Below are positions 26,950-36,571 of a stretch of DNA of 64,000 nucleotides, piece after piece (position 1 is the first letter of the stretch; each line of letters starts with the position of its first letter). Position numbers and translations under genes: made by a program. The notes below the pieces were generated by a model, which was given only the letters and a program-made list of their open reading frames with translations, had not been told where the DNA came from and ran no database searches. Location: the NCBI RefSeq assembly GCF_003752405.1, contig NZ_RKHK01000001.1:1550001-1614000 (forward strand), in the 5' to 3' direction. Source of the DNA: Bogoriella caseilytica (GTDB taxonomy: Bacteria > Actinomycetota > Actinomycetes > Actinomycetales > Actinomycetaceae).

Positions 26950-27999
26950 TCAGCCCAGCAAGCGCGCTATGCGCCGGGCTGCCTCGCGCCCAGCACGGTT
27001 GGCTCCGATCGTGGAGGAGGACGGGCCGTAACCGATCAGGTGGACGCGCGGTTCGCCGGCCACCGCGGTGCCGTCCATGGCGATCCCACCGCCACGCCCA
27101 CGCAGCCGTAGGGGCCGCAGATGGTCCAGTGCAGCCCGGAAGCCGGTGGCCCACAGAATGACGTCGGCTGGTCGGAAGCTGCCATCAGCCATCCGCACAC
27201 CGGTCGGTTCGATAGCGGTGAACATCGGGTGGCGTTCGAGAACACCCCGCTCTTCGGCGGCGCGCAGCGCGGGCGTCTTGATCAGACCGGTCACCGAGAC
27301 CACGCTCAGCGGCGGGAGCCCACGCCGTACTCGTTCCTCCACCATGGCCACAGCTTCCCGGCCGGCCTCCTGATCGAAGTCGCCCTCGCGCCAGACCGGT
27401 TCGCGTCGCGTGACCCAGGCGGTGGAGGTGACCTGCGAGATCTCGTCGAGAAGTTGCACCGCAGAAATGCCGCCGCCGACCACGATCACGTGCTCACCGG
27501 CGAAGTCTTCGGCGCGCTCGTAGCCCGCCACGTGCAGCTGGCGGCCGGTGAAGGTTTCCTGCCCCGGATAGCGCGGCCAGAAGGGCTTGCTCCAGGTGCC
27601 GGTGGCATTGACGACGGCGCGGGTGGCGATGGTCCCCTCGAGGGCGCCGTCGACGTCGACCAGGAGCTCGCCGGCCCGGTCGCCGTCGGCCCGGCGGACG
27701 CTGCGCACGCGGGCGGGGCGGATGACGGGTAGCTGCTGATGGCGCTCATAGTCGGCGAAGTAGCGGGGGACGGCCTCGGCACTGGGCTCGGCCGGGTCGA
27801 CCTCGGGAAGTGGCATGCCGGGCAGGTCATGGATGCCATTGACCGTGTTCATGCGTAGGGACCGCCACCGGTGGCGCCACGCGCCACCCGGCCCGTCCTC
27901 AGCATCGAGCATGACCGGGGCGAGGCCGCGGCGGATGAGGTGATGCCCGGCGGACAGGCCGGCCTGCCCGGCGCCGATCACCACGACGTCGGCGCGCAT
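26950..27999 (-). CDS. Flavin-containing monooxygenase / NAD(P)-binding oxidoreductase
   Basis: A 349-residue flavoprotein. The FAD-binding motif GAGQAG lies in VVVIGAGQAGLSAG at the N-terminus, and the NADPH-binding GGGISA lies in EHVIVVGGGISAVQLL mid-protein. NATGTW and ILWATGFR are the two ATG motifs of the flavin monooxygenase/CzcO group. Such enzymes hydroxylate or oxidise small molecules with O2. The ATG at 27999 gives an MRADVVVIGAGQ start that fits the family; in-frame GTG at 28014 and TTG at 28020 are alternatives. It lies 70 bp upstream of the MhuD-like gene in the same direction and may be co-transcribed. The substrate is unknown. Confidence 0.82.
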   Translation of the reverse strand: MRADVVVIGAGQAGLSAGHHLIRRGLAPVMLDAEDGPGGAWRHRWRSLRMNTVNGIHDLPGMPLPEVDPAEPSAEAVPRYFADYERHQQLPVIRPARVRSVRRADGDRAGELLVDVDGALEGTIATRAVVNATGTWSKPFWPRYPGQETFTGRQLHVAGYERAEDFAGEHVIVVGGGISAVQLLDEISQVTSTAWVTRREPVWREGDFDQEAGREAVAMVEERVRRGLPPLSVVSVTGLIKTPALRAAEERGVLERHPMFTAIEPTGVRMADGSFRPADVILWATGFRAALDHLRPLRLRGRGGGIAMDGTAVAGEPRVHLIGYGPSSSTIGANRAGREAARRIARLLG

Positions 28000-28107
28000 C
28001 TGCAGCTCGCTCACTCCCAAGCCAACACCAGGTCACGACCAGTGCTTCCCTGCGCCGCGCCTGCCCGGCGCTCCCGCCCCAGCGCCGCCCCGCCGTGACC
28101 TCCGTGG

Positions 28108-28152
28108 ATCGGGTAGAGAAAGTGGCTCTCAGCGCCAGCTTCTCTACCCGAT
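28108..28152. repeat. Dispersed 45-bp palindromic element, copy C
   Basis: It begins ATCGGGTAGAGAAAGTGG and ends CTTCTCTACCCGAT. It equals the reverse complement of copy B except at one base, so the two copies sit in opposite orientation 16 kb apart. It lies in the intergenic region between the flavin monooxygenase and kbl. Confidence 0.8.
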
Positions 28153-28177
28153 GAGCGCTGGCGGAGCCAGCCCCGCG

Positions 28178-28204
28178 TCCGGCCGGCCCAGCCGCCCGGC
28201 CGGA
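28178..28204. terminator. Terminator hairpin downstream of kbl
   Basis: TCCGGCCG at 28178-28185 pairs with CGGCCGGA at 28197-28204, 9 bp beyond the kbl stop codon on the minus strand. A second stem, GCTGGC-GGA-GCCAGC, follows at 28157-28171. Confidence 0.6.
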
Positions 28205-28212
28205 GCTCTGTC

Positions 28213-29400
28213 TCAGGCGGCCCCCACCTCCTCCCTCGCCGCCACGAACGCCGCCACCGCCTGCTCGATGTCCTCGGCGGTGTGGCTCGCCGAGAGCTGG
28301 ACCCGCACGCGCGCCCGCTGCCGGGGCACCACCGGGTAGCTGAAGGCGATGACGTACACCCCGTGCTGGAGCATCCGATCGGCGATGCGCGCGGCCAACG
28401 CGGCGTCGCCGAACATCACCGGCACGATCGGATGCTCACCCGGGAGTAGCTCGAAGCCCTCCTCACTCATCCGGCGCCGGAAGTGGGCGGAGTTCTCCAG
28501 CAGTTGCTCCCGCAGGTCGTCGGCCTCGGCGATCAGGTCGAGTGCCGCCAGGGTGCCCGCCGCGATGGCCGGGGCCAGCGAGTTGGAGAACAGGTACGGC
28601 CGCGCGCGCTGGCGGAGCATGTCGACGATCTCGGCGCTCGCCGCCACGTAACCGCCCGAGGCGCCGCCAAGCGCTTTGCCGAAGGTGCCCGTGTAGAGGT
28701 CCACCCGGTCGGCCACGCCGAAGCGGGCCGGGGTCCCCCGCCCGCCGGGGCCGACGAAACCGACGGCGTGGGAGTCGTCCACCAGCACCAGGGCCTCGTG
28801 CTTCTCGGCCAGCTCACAGATCTCATCCAGTGGCGCGTAGTACCCGTCCATGGAGAAGACGCCGTCGGTGACGATCACCCGCTCGCGCGCATCAGCCGCG
28901 TCGATCAGCTTGGTCTCCAGGTCGGCCATGTCCCGGTTCTTGTACCGGTACCGCGCGGCTTTACACAGCCGGATCCCGTCGATGAGAGAGGCATGGTTCA
29001 GCTCATCGGAGATGATCGCGTCCTCGGGGCCGAAGAGGGCTTCGAACACCCCGCCGTTGGCGTCGAAGCAGGAGGAGAAGAGGATGGCGGCCTCGGTGCC
29101 GAGGAAGTCGGCTACGCGGCGCTCGAGCTCCAGGTGCAGATCCTGGGTGCCGCAGATGAAGCGCACCGAGGCCATCCCATAGCCCCAGCGCTCCAGCGCA
29201 GTGGTCGCCGCGTCGCGGATGGCCGCGCTGTCGGCCAGGCCGAGGTAGTTGTTCGCGCAGAAGTTCAGCACCTCGTTGCCGCCGGAGGTGATCTCGGCTG
29301 CTTGCGCGGTGGAGATGCTCCGCTCGGACTTGTACGTTCCAGCGGTGCGCATGGCGTCGAGGTCGGCGCGCAGGCGCTCGCGGGTGTGTGCGTTCAGCAT
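28213..29400 (-). CDS. kbl: Glycine C-acetyltransferase (2-amino-3-ketobutyrate CoA ligase)
   Basis: A 395-residue PLP enzyme of the alpha-oxoamine synthase family. It cleaves 2-amino-3-ketobutyrate with CoA to glycine and acetyl-CoA, the second step of threonine degradation. Seen: [10 protein letters not shown] near the N-terminus, [15 protein letters not shown], the [17 protein letters not shown] block with the PLP-binding Asp, and [15 protein letters not shown] with the Schiff-base lysine. Length matches the E. coli enzyme (398). The gene starts six bases after the tdh stop, in the same operon. Confusable relatives (BioF, HemA, SPT) are excluded by the tdh partner. Confidence 0.95.
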   Translation of the reverse strand: MLNAHTRERLRADLDAMRTAGTYKSERSISTAQAAEITSGGNEVLNFCANNYLGLADSAAIRDAATTALERWGYGMASVRFICGTQDLHLELERRVADFLGTEAAILFSSCFDANGGVFEALFGPEDAIISDELNHASLIDGIRLCKAARYRYKNRDMADLETKLIDAADARERVIVTDGVFSMDGYYAPLDEICELAEKHEALVLVDDSHAVGFVGPGGRGTPARFGVADRVDLYTGTFGKALGGASGGYVAASAEIVDMLRQRARPYLFSNSLAPAIAAGTLAALDLIAEADDLREQLLENSAHFRRRMSEEGFELLPGEHPIVPVMFGDAALAARIADRMLQHGVYVIAFSYPVVPRQRARVRVQLSASHTAEDIEQAVAAFVAAREEVGAA

Positions 29401-29406
29401 CGGATC

Positions 29407-30453
29407 CTAGATTCCTTCCCAGTCGAGAACGACCTTGCCGCCGGTGCCTTCTCGGGCGCGGTGGAAGGCGGCCTGCCACTCGGTGGCGGGATAGCGATCG
29501 GTGATAATGGTGTCCAGGGCGGACCGCAGCGTGGGGCTGGACTCAAGCATGGCGCTCATGGCGTTCCACGACTCGTACATCTCGCGGCCGTACACCCCGC
29601 GGATGGTGAGCATATGAGTGACGACCTTGGGCCAGTCGACGTCGATGGGCTGGGTCGGCAGGCCCAGCATCGCCACCTGCCCGCCGTGGCGCAGGTGGTC
29701 GATCATGCCGGTCAGCGCGCTCGGCGCCCCGGAGATCTCCAGCCCGACGTCGAAGCCCTCCTCCATCCCGAGCTCGTGCATGACCTCGGGAATGGTGGTG
29801 GTGGAGACGTCGATGGCGACGTCGACGCCGATCCTGCGCGCCAGCTCCAGGCGGGGGGCGGAGACATCGGTGATCACCACGTACCGCGCCCCCACGTGGC
29901 GCGCGATGGCCGCGGCCATGAGCCCGATCGGGCCCGCGCCGGTGATCAGCACGTCCTCACCCGCCAACCGGTAGAGCTGAGCGGTGTGCATGGCGTTGCC
30001 GAAGGGGTCGAAGATCGCGCCGATGTCCGGGTCGGTGCCGGGGATGTGGTGCCAGATGTTCTCCGCGGGAATCAGCACGTACTCGGCGAAGGCGCCGTCG
30101 CGGTCCACGCCGAGCGAGGAGACTCGGATGCACATCTGCCGGCGCCCGGCGCGGCAGTTCCGGCACGTCCCGCACACGATGTGGCCCTCTGCCGAGACGC
30201 GGTCGCCGACGGTGGTCTCACGGACGCCGTTGCCCACCTCGATCACTTCGCCGTAGAACTCGTGACCCGGGATCAACGGTGGGTGGAGATGGTGCTGCGC
30301 CCAGGAGTCGAAGGCCTCGATGTGCAGATCAGTGCCGCAGATTCCGGTACGCAGCACCCGCACCAAGACCTCGCCGAAGCCCGGCGGGCCGGGATGGGGG
30401 CGTTCCACCCACTCCAGTCCGGCTCGTGGCTCCGGTTTGAACAGTGCTCTCAC
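29407..30453 (-). CDS. tdh: L-threonine 3-dehydrogenase
   Basis: A 348-residue zinc medium-chain dehydrogenase that oxidises threonine to 2-amino-3-ketobutyrate with NAD+. The catalytic zinc region is GICGTDLHIEAFDSWAQ and IPGHEFYGEV; the structural zinc cysteines are in CGTCRNCRAGRRQMC; the nucleotide fold is ITGAGPIGLMAAAIA. The F-D-S-W-A-Q segment and the length are typical of Tdh and not of other zinc dehydrogenases. The GTG at 30453 has GGAGG seven bases upstream. Together with kbl six bases downstream it converts threonine to glycine and acetyl-CoA. Confidence 0.95.
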   Translation of the reverse strand: MRALFKPEPRAGLEWVERPHPGPPGFGEVLVRVLRTGICGTDLHIEAFDSWAQHHLHPPLIPGHEFYGEVIEVGNGVRETTVGDRVSAEGHIVCGTCRNCRAGRRQMCIRVSSLGVDRDGAFAEYVLIPAENIWHHIPGTDPDIGAIFDPFGNAMHTAQLYRLAGEDVLITGAGPIGLMAAAIARHVGARYVVITDVSAPRLELARRIGVDVAIDVSTTTIPEVMHELGMEEGFDVGLEISGAPSALTGMIDHLRHGGQVAMLGLPTQPIDVDWPKVVTHMLTIRGVYGREMYESWNAMSAMLESSPTLRSALDTIITDRYPATEWQAAFHRAREGTGGKVVLDWEGI

Positions 30454-30529
30454 ACGCCCCACCTCCTGACCTCATCGTCGAGGGCGTCGACGACGAGGCT
30501 ACCGGGGCGCCGGCGGTATCGCCTGCGTC

Positions 30530-33500
30530 CTACAGGGCTGCGAGGGCGCGGCGAATGCGCTTCTCAGAGACCTTCACCGGCGTGCCGAGTTGCTGGGCGA
30601 AGAAGCTGACCCGCAGCTCCTCGAGCAGCCAGCGGATCTCCTCCAGCTTGGCCGCGCGCCCCGGATCGGGGGCCAGGCGCTCGGTGGCCTCGGCCTCGGC
30701 CCGGTAGGCGTCCTCGAGTTCCCCGATGGACCAGGCGAGATTGCCGTCCTGGTGCACGTTCTGCGCCGCCCGTTCGATGCGGCGCTGCGCGGCGCGGACG
30801 TACCGCGGCAGATGCACCAGCTGCGCTGACGGCGTTGCGGAGACGAATCCCGGGCCCGTCAGGCGCGACATCTGGTCCTTCACATCGGTCAGGGTGTTGA
30901 GCAGATGCATCGAGGTCGTGGCGGTGATGGTGGCCTCCAGCTCGCGCCGGGCTTCCAGAGTGGCCACGACGGAGCGCACGATCTGGTGCACCTGTTCCTC
31001 GAGTGCGGCGCGCACGTGCCCGCGCAGCTCCCCGTAGGCCGCGCCGTCCCAGACCGGCCCGTGTTCCGCCGTCCACTCATCGACCAGCGCGGTCACGGCC
31101 GCGAGCTGAACGTCGGTGACCAGCTCCTCGGTGCTGCGGTAGGGACTGGTGGCCAGCACCAGTGCCTCCTGGCCGCCCCAGCGGGTGGTGATGCGCTGGG
31201 TGGGCAGCGCCGTCTCGGTGAGCAGCAGGCGCCGCAACCCGCGACGGTGTGCGCTGGCCTGCTCCGCGGCGTCGGCGAGTACCCGCAGCGAGACTCCGGT
31301 GCGCGCCGGGGTGCCGGCAGCCTTCTTGCCCTTCTTTCCAGGCTTCTTCGCCGGTGCCGCCGATGCGTCCTTCGCGGACCCCGACGCCGGTGCGGGCTGG
31401 ATGCGCTCCTCGACCAGCGCCGGGTACCCGCGGACCACCAGGCCGTGCGGGCCGGCCGACTCCACCTGCCGCGGGATGGTGCCCGCGCCGATCTCCGGCC
31501 AGGTACGCAGATCGACCTGCTCCGGGATCCCAGCAGCGGCGCCGCCCGCAGCGCCGGCAGCAGAACTGCCCGCGCCCGCGGCGTCGGTATCGCCTGCGCC
31601 GGATCCTGCGCCGTCGGTGCCCACGGGGGCGCCGGGGTGCCGGCCGGCTGTGGCTTGCGCGTCCGCCATGGCCTGTGCGACGGCCCCGCGTACTAGGGAG
31701 GAGACCGCCGCCTGGGTCTGCGGGGCGAGTTCGCGTTGCAGCGCCAGCAGGTTCTTGCCCTCGCTCAGCACCGCGCCGCGCTCGGACAGCACCCGGAAGG
31801 TCATCTGTAGGTGCTCGGGAAGCTGGGCCTGCTCCCAGGCCTCGCCCGGGATCTCGACGTCCCGCAACTCACGCACCGCAGCCGTGAAGGCCTCACGGTA
31901 GGAGGGGGCCTCAGGCTCGGCGGCGACCTCGGACCAGCGGGGGAGGCGGGCCACCACCTCGCGGGCGACGTCGGGAGCGGGCACGAGCTGGCGCCGCACC
32001 GGTTTGGGTAGACCGCGGATGGTTGCGGTGGCCAGCTCCAGCGCCAGACCCGGCACCATCCAGTCGAATCCCTCGGGACGCAGGCGGCTGAGGATTTCCA
32101 CCGGCACGTGCACGGTGACGCCGTCGGCATGGGTGCCCGGCTCGAACTGATAGGTCAGCGGCAGGGTGAGATCACCCTGGCGCCAGGCCTCGGGGAAGTC
32201 CGCGGCGCTGACCTCACCGGCGCTGGGCACGAGCATCTCCAGGGAGAAGTCGAGGAGCTCGGGATGCTCGCGCTTGGCCTTCTTCCACCAGGAATCGAAG
32301 TGCCGGGCGGAGGTGACGTGCTCAGGGATGCGCTCGTCATAGAAGGCGAAGAGCCCGTCCTCGTCGAGCACCAGACCGCGCCGGCGAGCCCGGTGCTCAT
32401 ACTCCTCAGCCTCGGCCAGCAGCTCGCGGTTGCGGGCATAGAACTCGTGGTGGGTGCGCCAGTCTCCGCCCACGAGGGCCTCGCGCAGGAACATCTCGCG
32501 GGCCAGTTCGCGTGCGGTGGCGTCGCCGAGCACAAGCTCGCCGAGGCGCCCCAGCGGAACCTGCCGTTCGGCCACCAGCGTCATGCCGTAGAGCAGCACC
32601 TTCTCCTTGACCATCCCCGCGCCCTGACGGGTGGACCAGAAGGGCTCGGAATAGACGCGCTTGGTCAGGTGCGCGGCCAGCGGCTCCACCCACTCGGGCT
32701 GGATCCGGGCCACCGTGCGGGCGAAGAGCCGGGAGGTCTCCACCAGCTCGGCGGCCATCACCCAGGCGGGGGTCTTCTTCGCCAACCCCGAACCGGGCCA
32801 GGTCACGAAGCGCGTCCCGCGTGCCCCGGCGTACTCCCGGCGTCGTTCGTCGTAGGAGCCGAGGTTCGACAACAGGCCAGTGAGCAGTGACTGGTGGATG
32901 CCGTCCGCGCTCGCGGCCTCCGAGGAGCGCGTCATGGCCACTGCCGCCAGCGCCGGGTCGGGCCGGCCGTCCTGGGTGCGCTCCGCGGTAGCGGCGACGT
33001 CGGAATCGTGCGGCAGCGCGATGGGCTTCATGGTCAGCCCGAGCGGCTTAGCGAGCTGGCGCAACTGGACGACGACGTCCTGCCATTCGCGCACGCGCAG
33101 GTAGTTGAGGAACTCGGACTTGCACATCCGGCGGAAGGCCGAACCGGAGAGGTCACGCTGCTGAATGCGCAGGTAGCGCCACAGGTTGAGGTAGGCGAGG
33201 AAGTCCGAGGTGGGGTCGGTGAAGCGGCGGTGTTTGGCATCCGCGGCCTGCTGGTGCTCGGCCGGGCGCTCGCGGACGTCCTGGGTGGAGAGGGCGGCCA
33301 CGATCACCATCACCTCGGCAGCGCAGCCGTTGCGCTGGGCCTCCACCAGCATCCGCCCGAGTCGGGGGTCGATCGGCAGGCGCGCGAGCTGGCGGCCCAC
33401 CGGGGTGAGTCGCGGACCGCGGGACGGTTCGCGGCCGGTGCCGCGCCTCCCGGGCCCTGCCCGCCGCCCACCCCCACCCGCGGCGTTTGTGCTCACTTCC

Positions 33501-35224
33501 GGTCGCTCTGAAGTGGCCTCGGTGCTCTCATTCCGACCGTTGGCGCCCACAATCGATGAGGACGACGGCGGGGCTGAGGACGACGGCGGGGCTGAGGACG
33601 ACGGCGAGCCCGACGCTGGGTGGGCTTCCTCGATGGCTCCGATCTCGTGGAGGAGCTGCAGGCCGTCGCGGATGGCGCGGGTGTCGGGCGGTTCCACGAA
33701 CGGGAAAGAGGCGACCTCGCCTAGGCCGAGCGCGGCCATCTGCAGGATGACCGAGGCGAGCGAGGTGCGCAGGATCTCCGGTTCGGTGAACTCCGGGCGG
33801 CCCGCGTAATCGGACTCGGAGTACAAGCGGATGGCGATGCCGTCGGCCACCCGCCCGCAGCGGCCGGCGCGCTGGTTCGCGCTGGCCTGCGAGATGGGCT
33901 CGATGGGCAAGCGCTGGACCTTCGTGCGATTCGAGTACCGGGAGATCCGCGCGGTGCCGGGGTCGATGACGTAGCGGATCCCGGGAACGGTCAGCGAGGT
34001 CTCGGCCACGTTGGTGGCCAGCACGATGCGCCGGGAGGTGTGTGCTTCGAAGACGCGATGTTGCTCGGCGGCGGAAAGCCGGGCGTAGAGCGGCACCACC
34101 TCGACGGCGCTCGGATGATGCCCGCCGCCCGTGCCGTGGCCCGGGGCGAGGTAGCGCTCGCCCAGATGCTCCTGCAGTGCGATATGGGTATCGCGGATCT
34201 CGCGTTCCCCGGAGAGGAAGACGAGAATGTCACCACTGCCCTCGGCCAGCAGCTCGTCGGCGGCCTGGAGGATTCCGGTGACCTGATCGATCTGCTCACC
34301 CGCGACGCCGCCGTCGCCCTCGCCGTCCTCGGGATCCTCGGACACGAGAGGGCGGTAACGGACCTCGACCGGGTAGGTGCGGCCGGAGACCTCGATGACC
34401 GGCGCGCTCGGAGGAGCATCACGACCGGCATCACCGCCGGCATCACCGCCGGTTGGCCCGGCTGGCCCGGCCGGCGGCGCCTCGACGTCAGCCATGAACC
34501 GGCCGAAGTGCCGGGCGAACCGCTGGGAATCGATCGTGGCCGAGGTGATGATGATCTTCAGGTCCGGCCGGCGCGGCAGGAGCTGCGCGAGGTAACCGAG
34601 GATGAAGTCGATGTTGAGGCTGCGCTCGTGGGCCTCGTCGATGATGAGGGTGTCGTAACGGCGCAGCAGGGGGTCCTGCTGGATCTCGGCGAGCAGGATG
34701 CCGTCGGTCATGAGCTTGACCAGGGTGGTGGCCGAGATCTGGTCGGTGAAGCGCACCTGGTAGCCCACCGCGCCGCCGAGTTCCACGCCCAGTTCCTCAC
34801 TGATGCGTTCGGCCACGGTGCGCGCGGCGATCCGGCGGGGCTGGGTGTGACCGATGGTGCCCGCGATGCCGCGGCCGAGCTCCAGGCAGATCTTGGGAAG
34901 CTGGGTGGTCTTCCCGGAGCCGGTTTCCCCGGCCACGATCACCACCTGGTGGTCTCGGATGGCCTCGGAGATCTCGCGCCGGCGGGCCGAGACGGGCAGT
35001 TGCTCGGGGTAGGTGATGACCGGCAGGGCACCGCGCCGGGCGGCCAGCTGCTCCGCAGTGTGCGGGCGGTAAGAGGCACGGCGGCCGCCACCGGAACCTC
35101 GCCCCTGGTGCTGCTTGGTGCTGTCCGCAGGCTGGTTCGAGCCGCCCGAACGCCCATCGGTGCTGGGCCTGCGCCCACCCCGACGCCGGCGCCCCGGCCG
35201 CGAACTCTGCTCCTCGGTACTCAC
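30530..35224 (-). CDS. hrpA: HrpA-type DEAH-box ATP-dependent RNA helicase, unusually long
   Basis: A 1564-residue DEAH helicase; typical HrpA has about 1300. After a basic RRRRGGRRP N-terminus come GETGSGKTTQLPK (motif I), DEAHERS (II), TSATIDSQRFA (III) and QRAGRCGRVADG (VI), then HA2, OB and the long HrpA-specific C-terminal domain. The extra length sits in low-complexity insertions: PAGPAGPTGGDAGGDAG between motif III and the strand before SGRTYPVEVRY; an ~80-residue Ser/Pro/Gly/Arg insertion in the HA2 winged-helix loop (between LLHEIGAIEEAH and RLTPVGRQLARLP); and Ala/Gly/Lys-rich stretches in the C-terminal part. GTG at 35224 is preferred. HrpA-type helicases act on mRNA and collided ribosomes. 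Confidence 0.92.
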   Translation of the reverse strand: MSTEEQSSRPGRRRRGGRRPSTDGRSGGSNQPADSTKQHQGRGSGGGRRASYRPHTAEQLAARRGALPVITYPEQLPVSARRREISEAIRDHQVVIVAGETGSGKTTQLPKICLELGRGIAGTIGHTQPRRIAARTVAERISEELGVELGGAVGYQVRFTDQISATTLVKLMTDGILLAEIQQDPLLRRYDTLIIDEAHERSLNIDFILGYLAQLLPRRPDLKIIITSATIDSQRFARHFGRFMADVEAPPAGPAGPTGGDAGGDAGRDAPPSAPVIEVSGRTYPVEVRYRPLVSEDPEDGEGDGGVAGEQIDQVTGILQAADELLAEGSGDILVFLSGEREIRDTHIALQEHLGERYLAPGHGTGGGHHPSAVEVVPLYARLSAAEQHRVFEAHTSRRIVLATNVAETSLTVPGIRYVIDPGTARISRYSNRTKVQRLPIEPISQASANQRAGRCGRVADGIAIRLYSESDYAGRPEFTEPEILRTSLASVILQMAALGLGEVASFPFVEPPDTRAIRDGLQLLHEIGAIEEAHPASGSPSSSAPPSSSAPPSSSSIVGANGRNESTEATSERPEVSTNAAGGGGRRAGPGRRGTGREPSRGPRLTPVGRQLARLPIDPRLGRMLVEAQRNGCAAEVMVIVAALSTQDVRERPAEHQQAADAKHRRFTDPTSDFLAYLNLWRYLRIQQRDLSGSAFRRMCKSEFLNYLRVREWQDVVVQLRQLAKPLGLTMKPIALPHDSDVAATAERTQDGRPDPALAAVAMTRSSEAASADGIHQSLLTGLLSNLGSYDERRREYAGARGTRFVTWPGSGLAKKTPAWVMAAELVETSRLFARTVARIQPEWVEPLAAHLTKRVYSEPFWSTRQGAGMVKEKVLLYGMTLVAERQVPLGRLGELVLGDATARELAREMFLREALVGGDWRTHHEFYARNRELLAEAEEYEHRARRRGLVLDEDGLFAFYDERIPEHVTSARHFDSWWKKAKREHPELLDFSLEMLVPSAGEVSAADFPEAWRQGDLTLPLTYQFEPGTHADGVTVHVPVEILSRLRPEGFDWMVPGLALELATATIRGLPKPVRRQLVPAPDVAREVVARLPRWSEVAAEPEAPSYREAFTAAVRELRDVEIPGEAWEQAQLPEHLQMTFRVLSERGAVLSEGKNLLALQRELAPQTQAAVSSLVRGAVAQAMADAQATAGRHPGAPVGTDGAGSGAGDTDAAGAGSSAAGAAGGAAAGIPEQVDLRTWPEIGAGTIPRQVESAGPHGLVVRGYPALVEERIQPAPASGSAKDASAAPAKKPGKKGKKAAGTPARTGVSLRVLADAAEQASAHRRGLRRLLLTETALPTQRITTRWGGQEALVLATSPYRSTEELVTDVQLAAVTALVDEWTAEHGPVWDGAAYGELRGHVRAALEEQVHQIVRSVVATLEARRELEATITATTSMHLLNTLTDVKDQMSRLTGPGFVSATPSAQLVHLPRYVRAAQRRIERAAQNVHQDGNLAWSIGELEDAYRAEAEATERLAPDPGRAAKLEEIRWLLEELRVSFFAQQLGTPVKVSEKRIRRALAAL
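33483..33555 (+). repeat. Dispersed 72-bp element, copy inside the hrpA reading frame
   Basis: This 73-bp stretch begins GCGTTTGTGCTCACTT and ends CCCACAATCG, matching both ends and parts of the middle of the intergenic element at 4030-4101. It is read in frame within the HA2 insertion of hrpA and contributes residues such as VGANGRNESTEATSERPEV. An internal hairpin CACTTC/GAAGTG is visible. It lies next to a tandem array of GAGGACGACGGCGGGGCT units (33556-33610) that encodes the Ser/Pro repeat. Confidence 0.5.
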
Positions 35225-35338
35225 GACGTCCCATCGTCCCACGAGCGGGTGGGCGGAGTCGTGGACTTTTCCCGCCGAGCGCGCCACCTCGTCGCGATCG
35301 CGCCAGCTGGGAGCGCCTGTGAGTGGCGCGATGGCAAG

Positions 35339-35396
35339 GACGTGGAGCGTCCGACGATGTGGCGCAGCCGGCGACGTGGAGCGCCCGGCGATGTGG
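35339..35396. repeat. Two 24-bp direct repeats between hrpA and the EEP gene
   Basis: GACGTGGAGCG followed by a variable CCG(A/G) and CGATGTGG occurs at 35339-35362 and 35373-35396, with two differences over 24 bases and a period of 34 bp. Nearby, CGCGCCAC at 35280-35287 is mirrored by GTGGCGCG at 35323-35330. They lie in the shared promoter region of two divergent genes; function unknown. Confidence 0.6.
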
Positions 35397-35485
35397 GGCG
35401 GCGCGAGTGGCGGCTCATCGCTCCTGCTCCTTCTCCCTGTCGGAATCCGGCTTGGCGAACCATCCCCACCTGCTTGAATAGCCCG

Positions 35486-36571
35486 GTGCGCATCCTTGGC
35501 TGGGTCCTCGCGGCCCTCGTAGCGGTCGCGTCCGTGCTGACCCTCAATCCGGAGTGGATCGGCGTGGTCATCTCACCCTGGGCCGACCTGACCGTGACCT
35601 ACCCCGTCAGCCAGGTGATTGCGCTGCGCTCGCTGCTCGTAGCGGTCTTCCTAGTCCTCGCGCTGGTCTTCTTCATCGCGGGGCTGGTGCGCAAGATCGG
35701 GTACGGCGGCGGTACCCGCACCCTGGTCCTCACCCTGGTGATGCTCCTGGTGGCCGTAGGGCACGGGAGCTACACCTGGAGCCGCGGCGTCACCAACCCG
35801 GCGGAGTTCGCCCCCGACCGCGACGACGACCGGATCACCGTCTTCACGATGAACACCGACGGCGGTGACACCGGTGCCGAGAGCATCGCTGAGATCGCTG
35901 GCCGCGCCGGGGCGGACGTGCTGGTGCTGAACGAGACCCCAGCCGAGGTGGCCGAGGAAGCCGCTGTGCTGATGGACCAGGCCGAGCAGAGCTACCAGGT
36001 GTTCACGCCGGTGATCCCCGAGGGTGAGGGCGCCGACAGCAACGGCGATGAGGGCCAGAACGAGGAGGACGAGGCCTCGGATCTCCAGCCTGGCCAGGAC
36101 ATCGCCGTGCTGATTTCCAGCTCGCTCGGCGAGTACGTGGTGGTCACGCCGCCAGGCACCCATCGTGTCTCCCTGCGCGTGGAGCCTGCCGACGGCGTCG
36201 GGCCGGCGATTCTCGGTGTGCACGTGACCGCGCCCGTCGCCGAGCTGCACGAGGAATGGCTCGAGGACCTCGCGACGGTGATGGAACTGTGTGAGCCGCG
36301 CGGCCCCCGGGGGCTGATCATCGCCGGGGATTTCAACGCCACACTCGATCACCGGCCGCTGCAGGACCTGCAACGATGTGACGACGCCGCTGTGGAAGCG
36401 GGAGTCGGAGGGATCGCCACCTGGCCGGCCAACCTCCCCGCGCTGATCGGCGCCCCGATCGACCGGGTGCTCTATGACTCCCAGGCCTATGAGACCGTGG
36501 CCGGCCAGGTCGTGGAGTCCGGCCGTTCAGATCATCGCGCTGTGCTTGTGCGGCTCCAGCCCATCGGCTGA
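35486..36571 (+). CDS. Membrane-anchored endonuclease/exonuclease/phosphatase (EEP) family protein
   Basis: A 361-residue protein with three N-terminal membrane helices (about residues 1-95) and a C-terminal EEP domain facing outward. Motifs are FTMNTDGG and LVLNETPAE near the domain start (the Asn and Glu metal region), IIAGDFNATLDH, and GRSDHRAVLV with the catalytic Asp-His pair. An acidic low-complexity loop (EGEGADSNGDEGQNEEDEAS) interrupts the domain. EEP proteins hydrolyse phosphodiesters in nucleic acids or lipids. The GTG at 35486 is chosen because the frame upstream is antisense to hrpA; its ribosome site is poor. Substrate unknown. Confidence 0.84.
   Translation: MRILGWVLAALVAVASVLTLNPEWIGVVISPWADLTVTYPVSQVIALRSLLVAVFLVLALVFFIAGLVRKIGYGGGTRTLVLTLVMLLVAVGHGSYTWSRGVTNPAEFAPDRDDDRITVFTMNTDGGDTGAESIAEIAGRAGADVLVLNETPAEVAEEAAVLMDQAEQSYQVFTPVIPEGEGADSNGDEGQNEEDEASDLQPGQDIAVLISSSLGEYVVVTPPGTHRVSLRVEPADGVGPAILGVHVTAPVAELHEEWLEDLATVMELCEPRGPRGLIIAGDFNATLDHRPLQDLQRCDDAAVEAGVGGIATWPANLPALIGAPIDRVLYDSQAYETVAGQVVESGRSDHRAVLVRLQPIG

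Noticed and set aside
33556-33610. Tandem repeats in hrpA considered as a CRISPR or minisatellite locus
   Set aside because: There are only about three adjoining 18-bp units without spacers; they encode a Ser/Pro linker.
34040-35485. A long N-terminal extension of the EEP protein
   Set aside because: This part is antisense to hrpA. The protein only becomes family-like from the GTG at 35486, where the membrane helices start.
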